DNA from: Coix lacryma-jobi var. lacryma-jobi
Lineage: Eukaryota > Streptophyta > Magnoliopsida > Poales > Poaceae
Direction: 5' to 3'
Length of the DNA: 64,000 bases
Assembly: GCA_009763385.1 (NCBI GenBank)
Contig: CM019824.1
Location: forward strand, 157,102,357-157,166,356
Within the stretch, counting starts at the first letter, position 1, and every line of letters starts with the position of its first letter. This document shows, in pieces, positions 1 to 10,961 of this stretch. The notes beneath the pieces are model-generated. The model was not told the origin of the DNA. It worked only from the letters and a program-made list of their open reading frames with translations, and ran no database searches. The position numbers and the translations under genes are program-made.

Positions 1-690
1 TGTGTGCCCTCATGATCTGTTTCGCCCTCTTTCCACCTGCGGATCCAAGCGACTGGTTTTCGAGCTCCCAGCTCGCCCCCGCGTCCGAAGGCCACACAAG
101 CCACATCATCGTCGCCTTCCGCTCGTCTAGGCCACCCGCCGCTCTCGCCACCGCCCTCCGCTCGTCCGACATCCCCTTGCTCTCCTCCTTCCCTCCCTCT
201 CTAGCACCGTCATCTGACCTCTCTTCCTACCATAGTTGCTCTGCCGCTTGTGACCCCATCCGCCGTGTGCCTCACCGTGCCTCCCCCAGCATTGTCGGAC
301 CACCTCCCTCTCTGGCACCACTCGCCCGAACCTTCTCCCTACCATTGTTTCTCTGCCACTGGCGACCCCTTCGCCGTGCCCTTCACCGTGCCTCCTCTAG
401 CGCTGTCCGACCACAGACATAGCGCGTCGCACGACCAGTCATTCTCGGTCGGTCTTCCCCAGCCATCCGCCCTGCCCCCACGCAGCTCTGCGTTGTGTGG
501 CCACACACATAGCAGCGTCCATCATGGCATGCTCGGACGACTTGCCCCTGCCTCCGTACCCGCCGCGTCGCTCCCAGCGTTGTGCCCCTTAATTGTCGAG
601 CTTGCATCATTTGGGTGGAGCCGTCTGGTCCCTCAGGTTTCCTTTTCATCTTTAATCACATATCTCACTCTGATGTCCCATTAAGGTTCA
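1..690. repeat. GC-rich tract with a 110-bp tandem duplication
   Basis: This C-rich stretch contains two imperfect copies of about 110 bp in direct tandem (about 200-309 and 310-419). Both include the pattern 'accgtgcctc' followed by a cagc/gcgctgtccgacca segment. Open frames run through it on both strands (for example 12-422 plus), but they have no recognisable domain, are Pro/Ser-rich, and owe their openness to the base composition. I see no start context or splice structure that argues for a gene. It may be the internal part of the copia element whose LTR-like sequence follows, but that is a guess. Confidence 0.4.
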
Positions 691-1287
691 GTCAAATAGT
701 CTTCACTAGTAGACTCCCTGTTACAGATACTCCTGTGTGAAAGCTCTGGGACGGTTGTTATCACCCAAGCAACTAGTAAGAACACCCTCATCTCAAAATA
801 CTTTCTCTCTTGACTTGAGAACGAGGATAGGGTTGAAAGAGACCTAAAAACCTTTGTGGCTTCCTCAACAACGTGGACATTGGCAAGCCTTGGTGGCGAG
901 CTGAACCACGCGATAAATACCTTATCTCTCTTGTGTTCTTGTTGTTTGTATTGCCCTCTACTTGTTTGTTGGTGATTTTAGAGTTTGGTGCCGATTTACT
1001 CACTTGTACACTTCCGCATACGTTCAAGTGGTGAAATAGGTTCAACACTACCCTAGAAAGCTCAGTAATTTACCCGATCTATTTTCCCTTTGGTAGATTT
1101 TGAACTATGATTTCGAACTTGTCAGGTCAAGTAGAAGCTCTACTCTCAGAGCAAAAGTTTTGTTGAGCAGCAGAGCTGCTCCCAGAGCAGAAGTGTCGCT
1201 CGAGGTTCTAATATTTGTTCGAGTTGAATTTTTACATGTCTATTCACCCCCTCCCCCCCCTCTCTATGCGACAACAAGGTCCTTTCA
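690..1287 (+). mobile_element. Ty1/copia LTR (SIRE/Maximus-like), 3' part
   Basis: The segment ends with a stretch typical of grass SIRE/Maximus copia LTRs: 'ctattcacccc' and a pyrimidine run, then 'ggtcctttca' at the end. It also carries the phrases 'ggacattggcaagcc' and 'gaaccacg.gataaa' that recur in LTRs of this lineage. No primer-binding site (TGGTATCAGAGC) follows position 1287, so this is a solo or truncated LTR rather than the start of a full element. I could not fix the 5' boundary or find a target-site duplication. Confidence 0.5.
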
Positions 1288-3873
1288 ACTATGACATATT
1301 TATTTCAGATGGACACATATTGTATCTTTTTTTATTATTTTGTCATTCAATCTATGACCATGAAGAACAAATAGCGTAAAACTCAACACGAGTTACACAA
1401 CAGATCAAATTGATTAAAACTCAAACTGAGTTCAAATAGAGTACATGGAGGCAAGACAACTACATGCCATTAAAGCAGGGAGATAAACATAGGAAAAGCT
1501 ATATGATGCTTGGTCATTTGCCCTTGCATGCTCGAGATGGTGTGTGTCATGGGTTGGACTGTGAGGTTGCATGCTAATATGAGATCATGGGGCAAGGATT
1601 GGTTATATGACCGTGTGAGCAAAGCTTGGACATGCACCTCTGCGTGATCTCTAGAGATGGTGTGACAATGTGAACGTTGACACTTGTCTAGCTGCATGAT
1701 TGTATCGTAGCAGCATGAGTGCGAACAATAGAACCAATGGTTGCATGTGTGTGCGGTGTCCCAAGTTAGGAAGTATATATATCTGTAGGCCTATTGTATT
1801 GATCAGTCGAAACTAGAAAGGTGGAGCAATATGGCAGGAAGAAGTGAGAGTGACAAAGATAAAAATAGAAGAGACATACGAGGACGGTGAGGGTGAAAAT
1901 AGCATACATAATCGACACGCAAAGAAGCTCATGAAAAAAGCGATGGAAATCATCAAACAAGGAAGTAAGTCCAAAAAAGGTATAGGAAATGCAAGGGTGA
2001 AATAGAACAGACAACTTCCTTGGATGCGTTTAAAGACAATGATGGTGATGGAAAGGTGAGTTATTTATAATTTTGAATCGTGTCATATAACATTGTAAGA
2101 TAGATGAAGTAAATTTGGTGCACTAAACTAAATTTGTAACATAGTTGCAGGATTCGACATGAGCAATAAGTGGAAGGAAAATACAATTGGAGAGGAAACG
2201 AAGACAACAAGCCAATAATTGTGAGTCTCCAATGAAGATGCATGTGGATTTAGGTCGTGTCTGTATAATGTAGGCAATTGAGTTTGCATGCATGTGATTG
2301 TTCAAATGTTTAGAATTTATTGATTGGAATGTTGTTGGTTCAAAGGAAAATCAATAAAATTGTTTGATGTACATGTGTTTATGGTATAAAGAATACATGG
2401 TTTGAAGAAAAAAATGATGATTGTTCATGACAAGGGATACAGATTATGAAACACGTGTTCAATATGTGTTGTAAAGGTGCAGAATCATTAGTAAGACAAT
2501 TTATGAAACACGTGTTCAATATGTGTCATGCATGGAAATGAGCATGCAGACAATTTCAAAAGATGTTGTGGATGGGAATGAGCATGCAAACCTGTGCCGT
2601 TGCATGATCCTATAGAAGCGCCGCAAATGGGAAGATAACGCCCTCAAAGTCCTTTAAAAAGGCATGAAGAAACGGTCACGCCTATTTGACCATTGATACT
2701 TTGTATCGTAGTTAGACATTAGTTTTGGTCACAACATGACATGGAGGGATCCAGGAAGGCAACCGGCAAGGAAGAAGTAGTGGAGAAAAAATAAAATGGA
2801 ATCAACATGGACAAGAGAAAGGATGGATAGGGCATGAATACATTTATTGATTTGATTGGCAGTTTTGTGATGAGTATACTAACAAAGTTTTGAATCACAA
2901 AAAAAGAAAAGGTAAAAAACTGGCGCTAATGGTGTCAAATAGATGGTTATGAGGAGATGTGCCTAGTTGACAGACAGTTACCACCACTATTGGCACAGAA
3001 TGGATCAACCAATGCTGAGATATGCGGGCGGGCGCGGGAGCACGACGGGGGCGCATGTGTGTGGGTTCGCGCATTGAGTTCGGGTACTAATTAATACTTA
3101 GTACCTTGGGTACTAACTAGCGTAGTCCATTCAGTATGTCTGTTAAATAATTCTCCATTTCTTTCAGAAAACGCCGCTACATGCACAAGTTCTAACATAC
3201 TTTCACTAGGCGCCTGACAATCTCAGCCACAACACCATATTGATGGTTCAACTAATGTTCTCATAAAGTAAGTATTATTACCAGTTCTTGAATTCTAAGC
3301 TTTTAGAAGTTTATGTAAAATTATTTGCAAGACATATCACCATCTAAAGCTTGAACAATTTGTTAAGGGACTAAACAAATCTCTGAATTTCTGTGTTCTC
3401 ACAGTCTCATAGATTTACCATAATAGTGGGTGACGTATTCTAACATTCTAGCACACCGCTAGGGAACTATATAAGCTAGGAACATTGTGGATCCAGTAAC
3501 ACTTCACATGAATTTCATAAGATCTTGATTCCATCAAACTCATGTTCATACAACAGGTAAGGCTAACACAACTTATGCGGTTAGCATTTTTGGTTGGCAA
3601 ATTTTTTTTAGAACAACCTATTTATTATGGTGAGTAAAAGATCCCAAATGATTAATTAATTTCATAAAGGAGTAACCTTCTTCCATTAAGATTAACAATC
3701 TTGCATAAGAGATCCATTTTAAACATGTGAGGGCCCAAATGCTCATAAACGCAAGCACGACTGTTATAATAGTTTGATCAAAGTCTACAAGGTGTACAAC
3801 TTCACCCCTAAATCATGTTTCTCATATGCCCGAGGTCGTGAACCCCATAACACTTCCATGGTGAGCAAGCAGG
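1288..3873. other. Intergenic DNA, no gene recognised
   Basis: AT-rich sequence with short open frames only (under 85 codons). None shows a domain, a codon bias or splice sites I can support. A short G+C-rich island (about 3025-3070) has no associated frame. It probably holds decayed transposon sequence, but I could not assign any of it. Confidence 0.5.
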
Positions 3874-3878
3874 GTTTC

Positions 3879-4129
3879 TGTCACATCTGGCCCAGTTTGA
3901 AATTGAGCCCATTATGACCCATGTGGGTGTTATGAGATATTGTGGGGGTTTAGTTCCACCTTGGTTGTTTAGAGTGGGTTAGACCAACATATAAGGCTTC
4001 TAGAGTCCATCTCACCCGGATTAATCCTTTTACGTGAAGCGAGGAACAAAGCATAAGTGGGATGGTGGTAGGTGTGGTTCGCTCGACATGCAGAGTGGAT
4101 CTGAGACGTTTAGACTCTAGGACGTTACA
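3879..4129 (+). repeat. TRIM left LTR
   Basis: 251-bp direct repeat with TG...CA ends, about 85-90 percent identical to 4351-4606 by eye. It is followed by the tRNA-Met-type primer-binding site at 4132. Confidence 0.9.
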
Positions 4130-4350
4130 AATGGTATCAAAGACAACCTTCGCAGCCACAGACGCATATGGGTCAGGGGCGCGGACATATGGGGTTCATT
4201 GCACGTGTAGGCCCTGCGGGGTGCACGACGCACATGTGCCGGTACTGGACGTGCAATCGCGTGTGCTAAGAGGGGAGCGTTCCTGGTCATCGTTTGCCCA
4301 GTTTTAGGTGTGTTGGGGTTGCAAGGACGCCGGACTCTTTGGGGGGTGTA

Positions 4351-4606
4351 TGTCATATCCAGCCCAATTTGAAATTTGGCCCATTATGGCCCATGTGGTT
4401 GTTATGAGATATTATGGGGGTTTAGTCCCACCATGGTTGTTTAAAGTGGGTTAGATCAACATATAAGGCTTCTAGAGTCTATCCCACCATCCTCGGGTTA
4501 ATCCTTTTACGTGACGCGAGGACGAAAGCATAAATGGGATGGTGGTAGGTGTGGTTCGCTCAACATGCAGAGTGGATCTGAGCCGTTTAGACTCTAGGGC
4601 GTTACA
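4351..4606 (+). repeat. TRIM right LTR
   Basis: 256-bp partner of the left LTR. It is slightly longer because of small indels ('tcccaccatcctcggg' here against 'tctcacccgg' on the left). It is followed at once by the second GTTTC duplication. Confidence 0.9.
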
Positions 4607-4936
4607 GTTTCACTACTAAACTTTTCACAATTTCTACGAGTAGGCAACAATACAGTAGGTTTCAACCTGGGCGCATGGTAACCGAGCTCGTAGGTAGCCC
4701 GAGTAATAGATCTGCAGCCTCTCTATCGAGACCCGGACTCCACACTTAATAACCTAGACCCCCTTTTGTGCCTACTCGAAAAGCTGCCACCCTATTAGGA
4801 AAGATATGTTACTATGCCAGAGCCATGTGGATTGAGGTTGCCCGTTATGTCATGGGTGGTCGCTCCATGAATAGGTCCTTAGGAAGGGTGGACATAAGTA
4901 CCCCAAGAATATATGGGCCAAAGTACTCATTCCCCT

Positions 4937-5066
4937 AAACATGATCCATATTGCTAAAAAATCACTTTTATCATCAGTTGTGTATATATACTTTGTGGGG
5001 CTATATACACCACAAATTTAAAGATATCCACATGGGAGTAACTACTCCCAGGGAGTACAAAATATA
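4937..5066. repeat. Fragment of the Micron-like MITE family
   Basis: The stretch 'aaagatatccacatgggagta...ctcccagggagtac' near its right end closely matches the right end of the element at 6779-7150 ('gagatatacacatgg...ctccgtgggagtac'). It therefore looks like a second, truncated or diverged copy. Only a short TA run precedes it. Confidence 0.4.
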
Positions 5067-5103
5067 TCTTAAATTAATGTCATTTGTGGGTTGGAGCAAC
5101 TAA

Positions 5104-6231
5104 GGCCCCGTTTGGCATGGCTTCTCCACCGGCTCCTAAAGCTGTTTGAAGTTATTTTGTACCAAACAGGGTAAAACCAAATGGCTTCACTCAAGGATCC
5201 CCCTCTCACAAAGAATGTGTGAAGGTGATGAGGGACGACCCGATCTTCTGAGAGGTAGCGATAGGTTTGATTGGTGGAGAACTCGACGTTGGCGATCCGG
5301 CTTTAAATCAGACATGATTCGAACCCTGCAACCGTTACACCACTGCTTCGTTGGTTATCAACCAAGCACAACTTGATTGACCTCGCCAAGAAGGCTAATC
5401 CTGCAAGCGAATCGAAGAACACAAGCAAGAAGGTAAAAACACGCAATCTGAAATTGCAAATATGAATCTCGCGAATATCAATAGATAGGTTCAAGAACTC
5501 GGTTCCAAAGGACTAATCAACACAGTGGAGGAGATCAAGAACGGGGACCCTGGATCACTGTAAAAGGATTCGACACCACAGTTACAATGAACGATTCAGT
5601 TCCTTGATGGAAAACTAAACTCAAAACAAAACCCAAGACCTAACGACGACGGCGGCGACTAATTATAGGGTTTAGGTTGTCGCCCCTGCTGGACGCGCCC
5701 CCTAATGGGCTCTAAGACGATACACGGCCCATCGGACCAAAAGACGTTGTCGCAGCACCCTGGCAGATTCTGGACGCTGACTTGTTTCGATGATTCCTGT
5801 TGACTCCGAATATATTTTGACGTGATTCCAAAGCCATTGGTTAGCTTATCAAATTATCTTTCGAAGCATATCTGGTTCGTCGAAAACGGAGTACGTATGC
5901 GTCCGGGGCATTGATTTTACCCGGGACTGCTCCTGAATTCTGAGGGTGACGAGGTAGCTGAGTTGGAGACGGATTGCAACATGGGGAAGACCATGACGTC
6001 AGTGTGTCCAGCGTGGCGATGTCCTCATCAGAAGGGTGGAGCCAAAAATAGTTGCTTCACTCGGCTTCATCTCGCCCTATGCGAGAGCATGTTTTAACGG
6101 ACTCTACAAATGAAGTCGTTTTGTCAAACCGTTCATCAAAATAGCTCTGGCTCCATCAATGGAGTTATTCATAGAGCTGAAGCCAAAAATAATGGCTTCA
6201 CTAGTGAAGTGGAGCCGTGCCAAACGAGGCC
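5104..6231. mobile_element. PIF/Harbinger-type DNA transposon interrupted by a solo LTR
   Basis: Terminal inverted repeats open with GGCCCCGTTTGGCATGGCTTC on the left. On the right the complement reads GGCCTCGTTTGGCACGGCT. A 3-bp duplication TAA flanks both ends (5101-5103 and 6232-6234), as in PIF/Harbinger elements. Without the LTR inserted at 5226-6030 the element is only about 320 bp, so it is a non-autonomous (Tourist-like) copy. The interior repeats the 'atggcttcact' motif near both ends. No transposase frame is present. Confidence 0.75.
5226..6030. mobile_element. Solo LTR (805 bp) of an LTR retrotransposon
   Basis: The segment begins TGATGAGG and ends CCTCATCA, an 8-bp inverted terminus. 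It is flanked by a perfect 5-bp duplication GAAGG (5221-5225 and 6031-6035). No second LTR, primer-binding site or coding region is present, so it is the product of LTR-LTR recombination. The long imperfect ends resemble Ty3/gypsy LTRs of grasses, but I cannot place the family securely. It inserted into the Harbinger-type element and is therefore younger than it. Confidence 0.8.
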
Positions 6232-6234
6232 TAA

Positions 6235-6630
6235 GCATGACTATAACCACCCATGTGTAAACCTAGGTACAAGGAATGGTCAACAAGTCTAAGTAATCCT
6301 TAGGGTTTAAAAAATTAAGACAAGCATATAAAGTAAAGTGAATTAAAGTGAGTGGGTAAACAACATTGTCAAGGGGCACTTTCCTTTCACTCAGACTATG
6401 GCTGCTCAAAAGTATCCAATCTTTAGCTTCCCGTCTTCCGCTTCGGGTCTTCAGCTGCTGGTCTCTAGCTTCTGGGCTTCCACACTCACGAATAGCTCTT
6501 CGTCTACTCCTAACAACCAAGCAAAACAAATAGATAGACAAAGAAACATAACTAAGAACAACCCATCACTCAAAACAAAAGCTTGAAAAGAGTGTACACA
6601 ATGCACTACACAATGTACAATCGTGAGAGG
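6235..6630. other. Intergenic, nothing recognised
   Basis: No coding frame with domain features and no repeat boundary that I can defend. Confidence 0.4.
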
Positions 6631-6726
6631 CCAATGTTTTCAAGACGACTGGTCGAGCCTGGATGGCTGAGGACCGTCCAGGATGATTAGTCGTCGACCA
6701 GGACGAGTCCCCTGGACTGATATATA

Positions 6727-6728
<2 letters not shown>

Positions 6729-6778
<50 letters not shown>
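6729..6778. repeat. (AT)n microsatellite, left
   Basis: About 25 uninterrupted AT units. It borders the left end of the Micron-like MITE. Confidence 0.95.
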
Positions 6779-6780
<2 letters not shown>

Positions 6781-7146
6781 TGAGTTTTCTATATTCCCGG
6801 GAGTAATTACTTCCATCTTCAATAAACCACATTGCGTATGTGTATATACTAATTTATCAGTTTGAGTATGTTTATATACTTATTTTAAAATATCCAAATC
6901 TTACTCACGTGAAATTTTTCAAAAAAGCATATACTTTTTATTATATTACTAAAATATCACTACAATAATATGTAAAATAAGTATGACCATATACTCTATG
7001 TATGCTTGCATACTTGAATATATGACACTCTAGAATGTCTAGTATGATCATATACTTTGTCTACATACATTTCGTCGGGTCATAAACTCCATAAATCAAG
7101 AGATATACACATGGAGTATACTACTCCGTGGGAGTACGGAATAATT

Positions 7147-7150
<4 letters not shown>
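6779..7150. mobile_element. Micron-like MITE flanked by (TA)n on both sides
   Basis: A 372-bp AT-rich segment sits exactly between two long (AT)n tracts. Its ends are imperfectly inverted: the left end has 'attcccgggagtaattacttcca', and the complement of the right end has 'tactcccacggagta..tactcca'. Rice Micron MITEs are known to sit in (TA)n microsatellites, and this arrangement matches. I cannot confirm sequence homology to the rice family. A related fragment lies at 4937-5066. Confidence 0.55.

Positions 7151-7179
<29 letters not shown>
7151..7179. repeat. (AT)n microsatellite, right
   Basis: About 14 AT units, directly abutting the right end of the Micron-like element. Confidence 0.95.
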
Positions 7180-7182
<3 letters not shown>

Positions 7183-7918
7183 TTATATACAATATACTAT
7201 GTGTGTGTACACACACACTGGTATACTAAATGTTATAGGCTCTACTGCTCTAGATAGATAGGTCAGCTGACCACTTACCTAGCTATTGCAGAGCTCTTTC
7301 TTGTCTTGTTACTGTTGGTGCCAACATAAAAGTATAGCTCCACTGCTGCCAACCCGTTGGATCTGCAGGCCTGCGCGCCTGCAGCAGCAACCATAAGGAA
7401 GATAGAGACGGCAGCTGGAAAGCAGGGAGGAGGACCTAGAAACCAAAAGGGAGGAGAGGAGAGGGAGCTGCAAACTGCAGCAATGGAGACGGCGGCTGCT
7501 GCTGGACATGAGAGTTGAGAAGGGAGAAGAGTGGTTGTATTCTGGTGCCAGAGAGCGAGTGAGGGGTAGGAAAGAAAAGAAACCCTAGCAAAAACACAAG
7601 ACAGATAGCTAGGCCCAATAGGCCCAATTGTAAGACAGTTCACTCTCTGGCTGGATGGTCACACAGCCTGGACGAACAATTAATCACGATTAGACGATGA
7701 CTAATCGAACGTCCAGGTTTCTGGATGGTCTAGCCGATTCGGAGGCCCTGGTCGAGTACCTAAAACCGTCCAGGATGATTAATCATGATTAATCAGACGT
7801 CCTAAAAATACAAGAGTTGAAAACCCAGAGTCTACGTTAGAGAGTTAATGCTACCTGATATATTTTAAAGATTTACTGTAACTGTTATACTACATTATTT
7901 ATTTAACTAATGGACATG

Positions 7919-7937
7919 CACGTGCACATGGCACGTG
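7919..7937 (-). repeat. Helitron 3' hairpin
   Basis: A perfect 7-bp stem (CACGTGC with GCACGTG) and a 5-nt loop, 8 nt from the proposed Helitron 3' terminus. This subterminal hairpin marks the end of rolling-circle transposition in the family. Confidence 0.65.
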
Positions 7938-8598
7938 GCTAAAAAAAAGTCAATAACTAATTGTTGATATCTTTGGTAACAAGAAAGAATAACAATAAAT
8001 TTTCAAGGATTATTTCCAAAGAAATCTCACTCAAGTAAGCTGAAAGATATCAACAAAAATTTATGAGCAAAAGTTACATATGACAAATCACCACCCAAGA
8101 GACATAGGTTACTTTGTTTTATTTTTTCTTTAGGGGGGGTTTGCATAATGATTACTCTGAAATTGTTTACTTCTGATGTTTTCGAAGAATATAATAAAAA
8201 ATTTCTTTCAAAGATTGTAAATAATTGCTAAACCCACTAATCTATATTGGTTCATTTTCAAAAACAAAATAAATCACTATTGTTCTACTGGTATGAGTAC
8301 AAAAATTAAAGTAGAAAGAGACGAATTCTGAACTCAAAATGACTTTATAAACCAATCCTAGAAAAAAAGAATTGTATGTGTCTCATTGATTATATTGCAG
8401 TTTTCATATCGTACGAATTGTATAGAAACAAATCTAATACATGCCACAAATAAAAAACAAAAAGGGGCAAAGGTAAATTTTTGTTGAGACTTGGAAGGTT
8501 TTGATGAAGACGGTTGTCGTACCTTCCATCTTCAGTTCTTGCAAGGTAAAGCAGTCAAGGGAATATCATATTACTGTATGACTGATTTCAGGTCTACT

Positions 8599-8859
8599 TT
8601 AGCTCAGTTCTGAATATGAATTTTTTATAGCCTTGAGTTCAGGTATGTTCCATCCAAAGTACAATAGTCGGAGGCAATGCAGTCCAAGAGGATGGATCAC
8701 TTTGTTGGATTTTTTTATGTCTGAAACATGAATAAACAAATACATGTTCATTTTCGAGTGCCCTGCCCGGGTGAGATCAATGTACCTAGGAGCCAAGCTG
8801 CCATGAAGCTCTAAACCAAAAAAGTTCCAGAAATGGTGGACGTGTATAGAATATCCCAT
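8599..8859 (-). other. Open frame inside the Helitron, unassigned
   Basis: An 86-codon open frame without a recognised domain. It could be a captured exon fragment, because Helitrons often carry these, but I see no clear splice borders. I would not treat it as a gene. Confidence 0.2.
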
Positions 8860-9626
8860 GCATGTTCCTAGCTCATAATTTCATCTGTTAAAACGTAACA
8901 AAATTTACGCATCAATAGAATGCTGAATTAGCATTTAGGGTTTACCACTTCTCATTCATCATGGGCATTTTATACATGGATTTATGTATATGAATCATGA
9001 CAACACATATTTTTTTCATCATATTTCTTGCATGGACATTAGAGACCTCGCTATATGTTGCCAACATTCTCTGTCACCAAAGCGCCGCCAAAAACACAGC
9101 CCTGCCACCTATTTGCCCTCAGCCCCTGCATGCATGGTGCATGCAACATCACATAGTTAGGGCACAAGCTAGTTTGTGGAAACATCAAAATTCACAAAGA
9201 GAAAACTATAAGTCGAATCAGAATGAGAAGCAAATATGGATTGACTATTCTAAACTACAGTGATTGGTTTTTTCTTACAATGCAATATCAACATTAAACA
9301 TGATGACATTGATCTGCCACGTGTCAGAATAGTCTATGATCTGATACCCCAATTTTTCTTGATGATTCTGCGGTTGAAATGTCAGCTTTTAATCAGCACA
9401 GGTGTATATATCATAAATCAAGGCTAATAGGTCCTACAGTTGGTGTGTGATGCTAAAAGAGGTGATACACCTACTCAGACGTATCCCATAACATTATAGT
9501 ACCTGGATGATCATGATAGTTCATCTGAGCTGAAGAAAGCAACCTGTAGAAACCTGCCAACATATATGTACCTGCCAATAAAAGACAGAGAAAACAACTA
9601 CGGTACAGGATTCAGTTAGAACTGTT

Positions 9627-9737
9627 TTAATCAATGTGCATGGTGTACCTCTTCTTCATCGTGCGCAGGAAGCGGATGCCCGGAAAGTGAGGCCTCGAGC
9701 GATACATGAGGGGAGTCGAGGATGCCAGCCTCAGCAT
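9627..9737 (-). CDS. Short ORF (36 aa) in Helitron cargo, unassigned
   Basis: An ATG-initiated frame of 36 codons ending in TAA, in the GC-richer part of the Helitron near its 5' end. The product is basic, with SRPHFPGIRFLRTMKKRYT near its C-terminus. It would resemble a conserved upstream-ORF peptide if it were under selection. I do not recognise a family. The overlapping frame at 9631-9825 is 64 codons and also featureless. This may be a captured 5' leader or exon fragment. Confidence 0.25.
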   Translation of the reverse strand: MLRLASSTPLMYRSRPHFPGIRFLRTMKKRYTMHID

Positions 9738-9908
9738 GGTGATGACTGAGGCATGAGAAGAAAGGAGAGTGGGTACACGCGGGCGGGTAAGAAAGCGCAA
9801 AGCATGGACAGTGAAAAAAACACAAAGTAAGAAATGAGATCTATAGTAGGTAGGAAGTTTTTATGGTGACAATTAATTTCTAATTCTTTCGTTCTTTTAT
9901 AGTATAGA

Positions 9909-10245
9909 TAGACAGATAAAACAAGGTCGTGGACATTTCAGAAAAAACGAGCTATGCATTCGGATATTTAATTAGAAACGTGCAAGTTATAAATTTAAAA
10001 CTCATTCATATTGCAATTAATCAAATTAGCATTAGTTTTTTAAAAGGAAATTAGCATTAAATTGTGGAAGAGAATATTAATCAATAAATTATTTTTAGTT
10101 TGGAAAGTAACGTGAACAATAATTAATCATATTAATATTTATATTAAAATTAGAAACACGAGCCATAGTAAACGATGTTGCTTACGTGTAGCTTCAGTCG
10201 GTACGATCACAACACAATGAGAAAGAAGTTAACACTATGTTACTT
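9909..10245. other. AT-rich spacer, nothing recognised
   Basis: Very AT-rich DNA between the Helitron and the next MITE. There are no coding frames. Confidence 0.5.
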
Positions 10246-10248
10246 TTA

Positions 10249-10589
10249 GGTCTCCTTTGGAACAAATTAAAGGATTTATGTAAGAATTTTGTAGGATTCT
10301 AAATCTATAGAAAATTTTCCTATATGACCCTTTGGAACAAGATTGGCCATCCTAGAATCCTCCAAATTTCCTATGCAAAGTTCAATTTATGAAAATTTTG
10401 AAAAAAATCTAACATGAGATCCAACCTCTTGGAAACTTTCCTTTGTTTTTCCTATGTTGCATCCAAATGTTTCATTAGAGAATTTCCTGTATTTTTAATT
10501 CCTACTATGAAATTGGAAGGGATATGCAACTTAAATCCTACATTTGTCTTATTCCTATGTTTTGGTTATCATGTATTACAAAGGGGACC
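10249..10589. mobile_element. Tourist-like (PIF/Harbinger) MITE, 341 bp
   Basis: The left end GGTCTCCTTTGGAACA and the complement of the right end GGTCCCCTTTGTAATA form the terminal inverted repeat. A TTA duplication flanks it (10246-10248 and 10590-10592). The interior is AT-rich with many inverted 'aggaattt/aaattcct' motifs. No coding capacity. Confidence 0.75.
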
Positions 10590-10961
10590 TTAATACTTAA
10601 ATCAACAAATTTATTATCTAGTTGCATGATAAACATGAGCACTATAGCATAGCACATCAATACGGATCTAAACGCAACCGGAAGCGGAAGACCATCCATC
10701 CCCGCCAGCAGCGGCCCGGTAGCCAGCTGAAGCCCGCAAAGTGTTACCCAAACACGCCCAAGGGGCGTTTCAAAAAAAAAAAAAAAAACGCCAGAGGGAC
10801 GGCGGCCAGCGGCGGTTGGCGGACTCCGCGCAGGGCCGTGCGACGGGGCACAGCCGCACAGGGGCGCTTTCCGCCGGCAGAGGCTCGGCTCGGCTCGGTC
10901 CTTTGGCGGCGGCGGCGGCCAGCTCGTCTGCTCGCGGTAGTAGAGCGCAAGGCGCGGCGGC

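Larger units (their letters stand above)
3879..4606 (+). mobile_element. TRIM retrotransposon, complete, 728 bp
   Basis: This is a terminal-repeat retrotransposon in miniature. Two direct repeats of 251 bp (3879-4129) and 256 bp (4351-4606) each begin TGTCA and end GTTACA. Target-site duplication GTTTC flanks the element exactly (3874-3878 and 4607-4611). Directly after the left repeat comes 'atggtatcaaaga' (4131-4143), a primer-binding site close to the initiator-methionine tRNA complement TGGTATCAGAGC. A G-rich polypurine tract (4341-4348) lies just before the right repeat. The 221-bp interior cannot encode gag or pol, so movement would need enzymes from another element. The LTRs lack the 5S rRNA-like block of the Cassandra TRIM family. 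Confidence 0.9.
6633..7815. mobile_element. Possible hAT-like non-autonomous element
   Basis: Both ends carry dispersed motifs common in grass hAT elements: 'gttttcaa' at the outer edge (6636 on plus, and near 7820 on minus), plus clusters of 'gatta(a/g)tc' and 'ccgtccaggatgatta'. I could not find an 8-bp target-site duplication, and the outer repeats match only loosely. The Micron-like MITE and its TA repeat lie inside. The frame at 7275-7643 (minus, 122 codons) within it has no domain and is probably not a gene. Confidence 0.3.
7907..9908 (-). mobile_element. Non-autonomous Helitron, 2.0 kb
   Basis: Read on the minus strand, the element starts TCTATACTAT at 9908, the conserved Helitron 5' terminus, with host A before it. 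It ends TTAG (7910-7907; family rule CTRR) followed by host T, as expected for insertion between A and T. A hairpin lies 8 nt inside the 3' end: stem CACGTGC/GCACGTG, 5-nt loop, plus-strand positions 7919-7937. There is no target-site duplication, also as expected. No Rep/helicase frame is present, so it depends on an autonomous partner. GC-rich sequence near its 5' end (9640-9830) differs from the rest and may be captured host DNA. Confidence 0.65.

Noticed and set aside
3879..4606. Cassandra-type TRIM
   Set aside because: The LTRs have no 5S rRNA promoter-like block, which defines Cassandra.
7275..7643. 122-codon minus frame as a gene
   Set aside because: It is Ser/Ala/Pro-rich, lies in a putative hAT-like element, and has two overlapping alternative frames and no domain.
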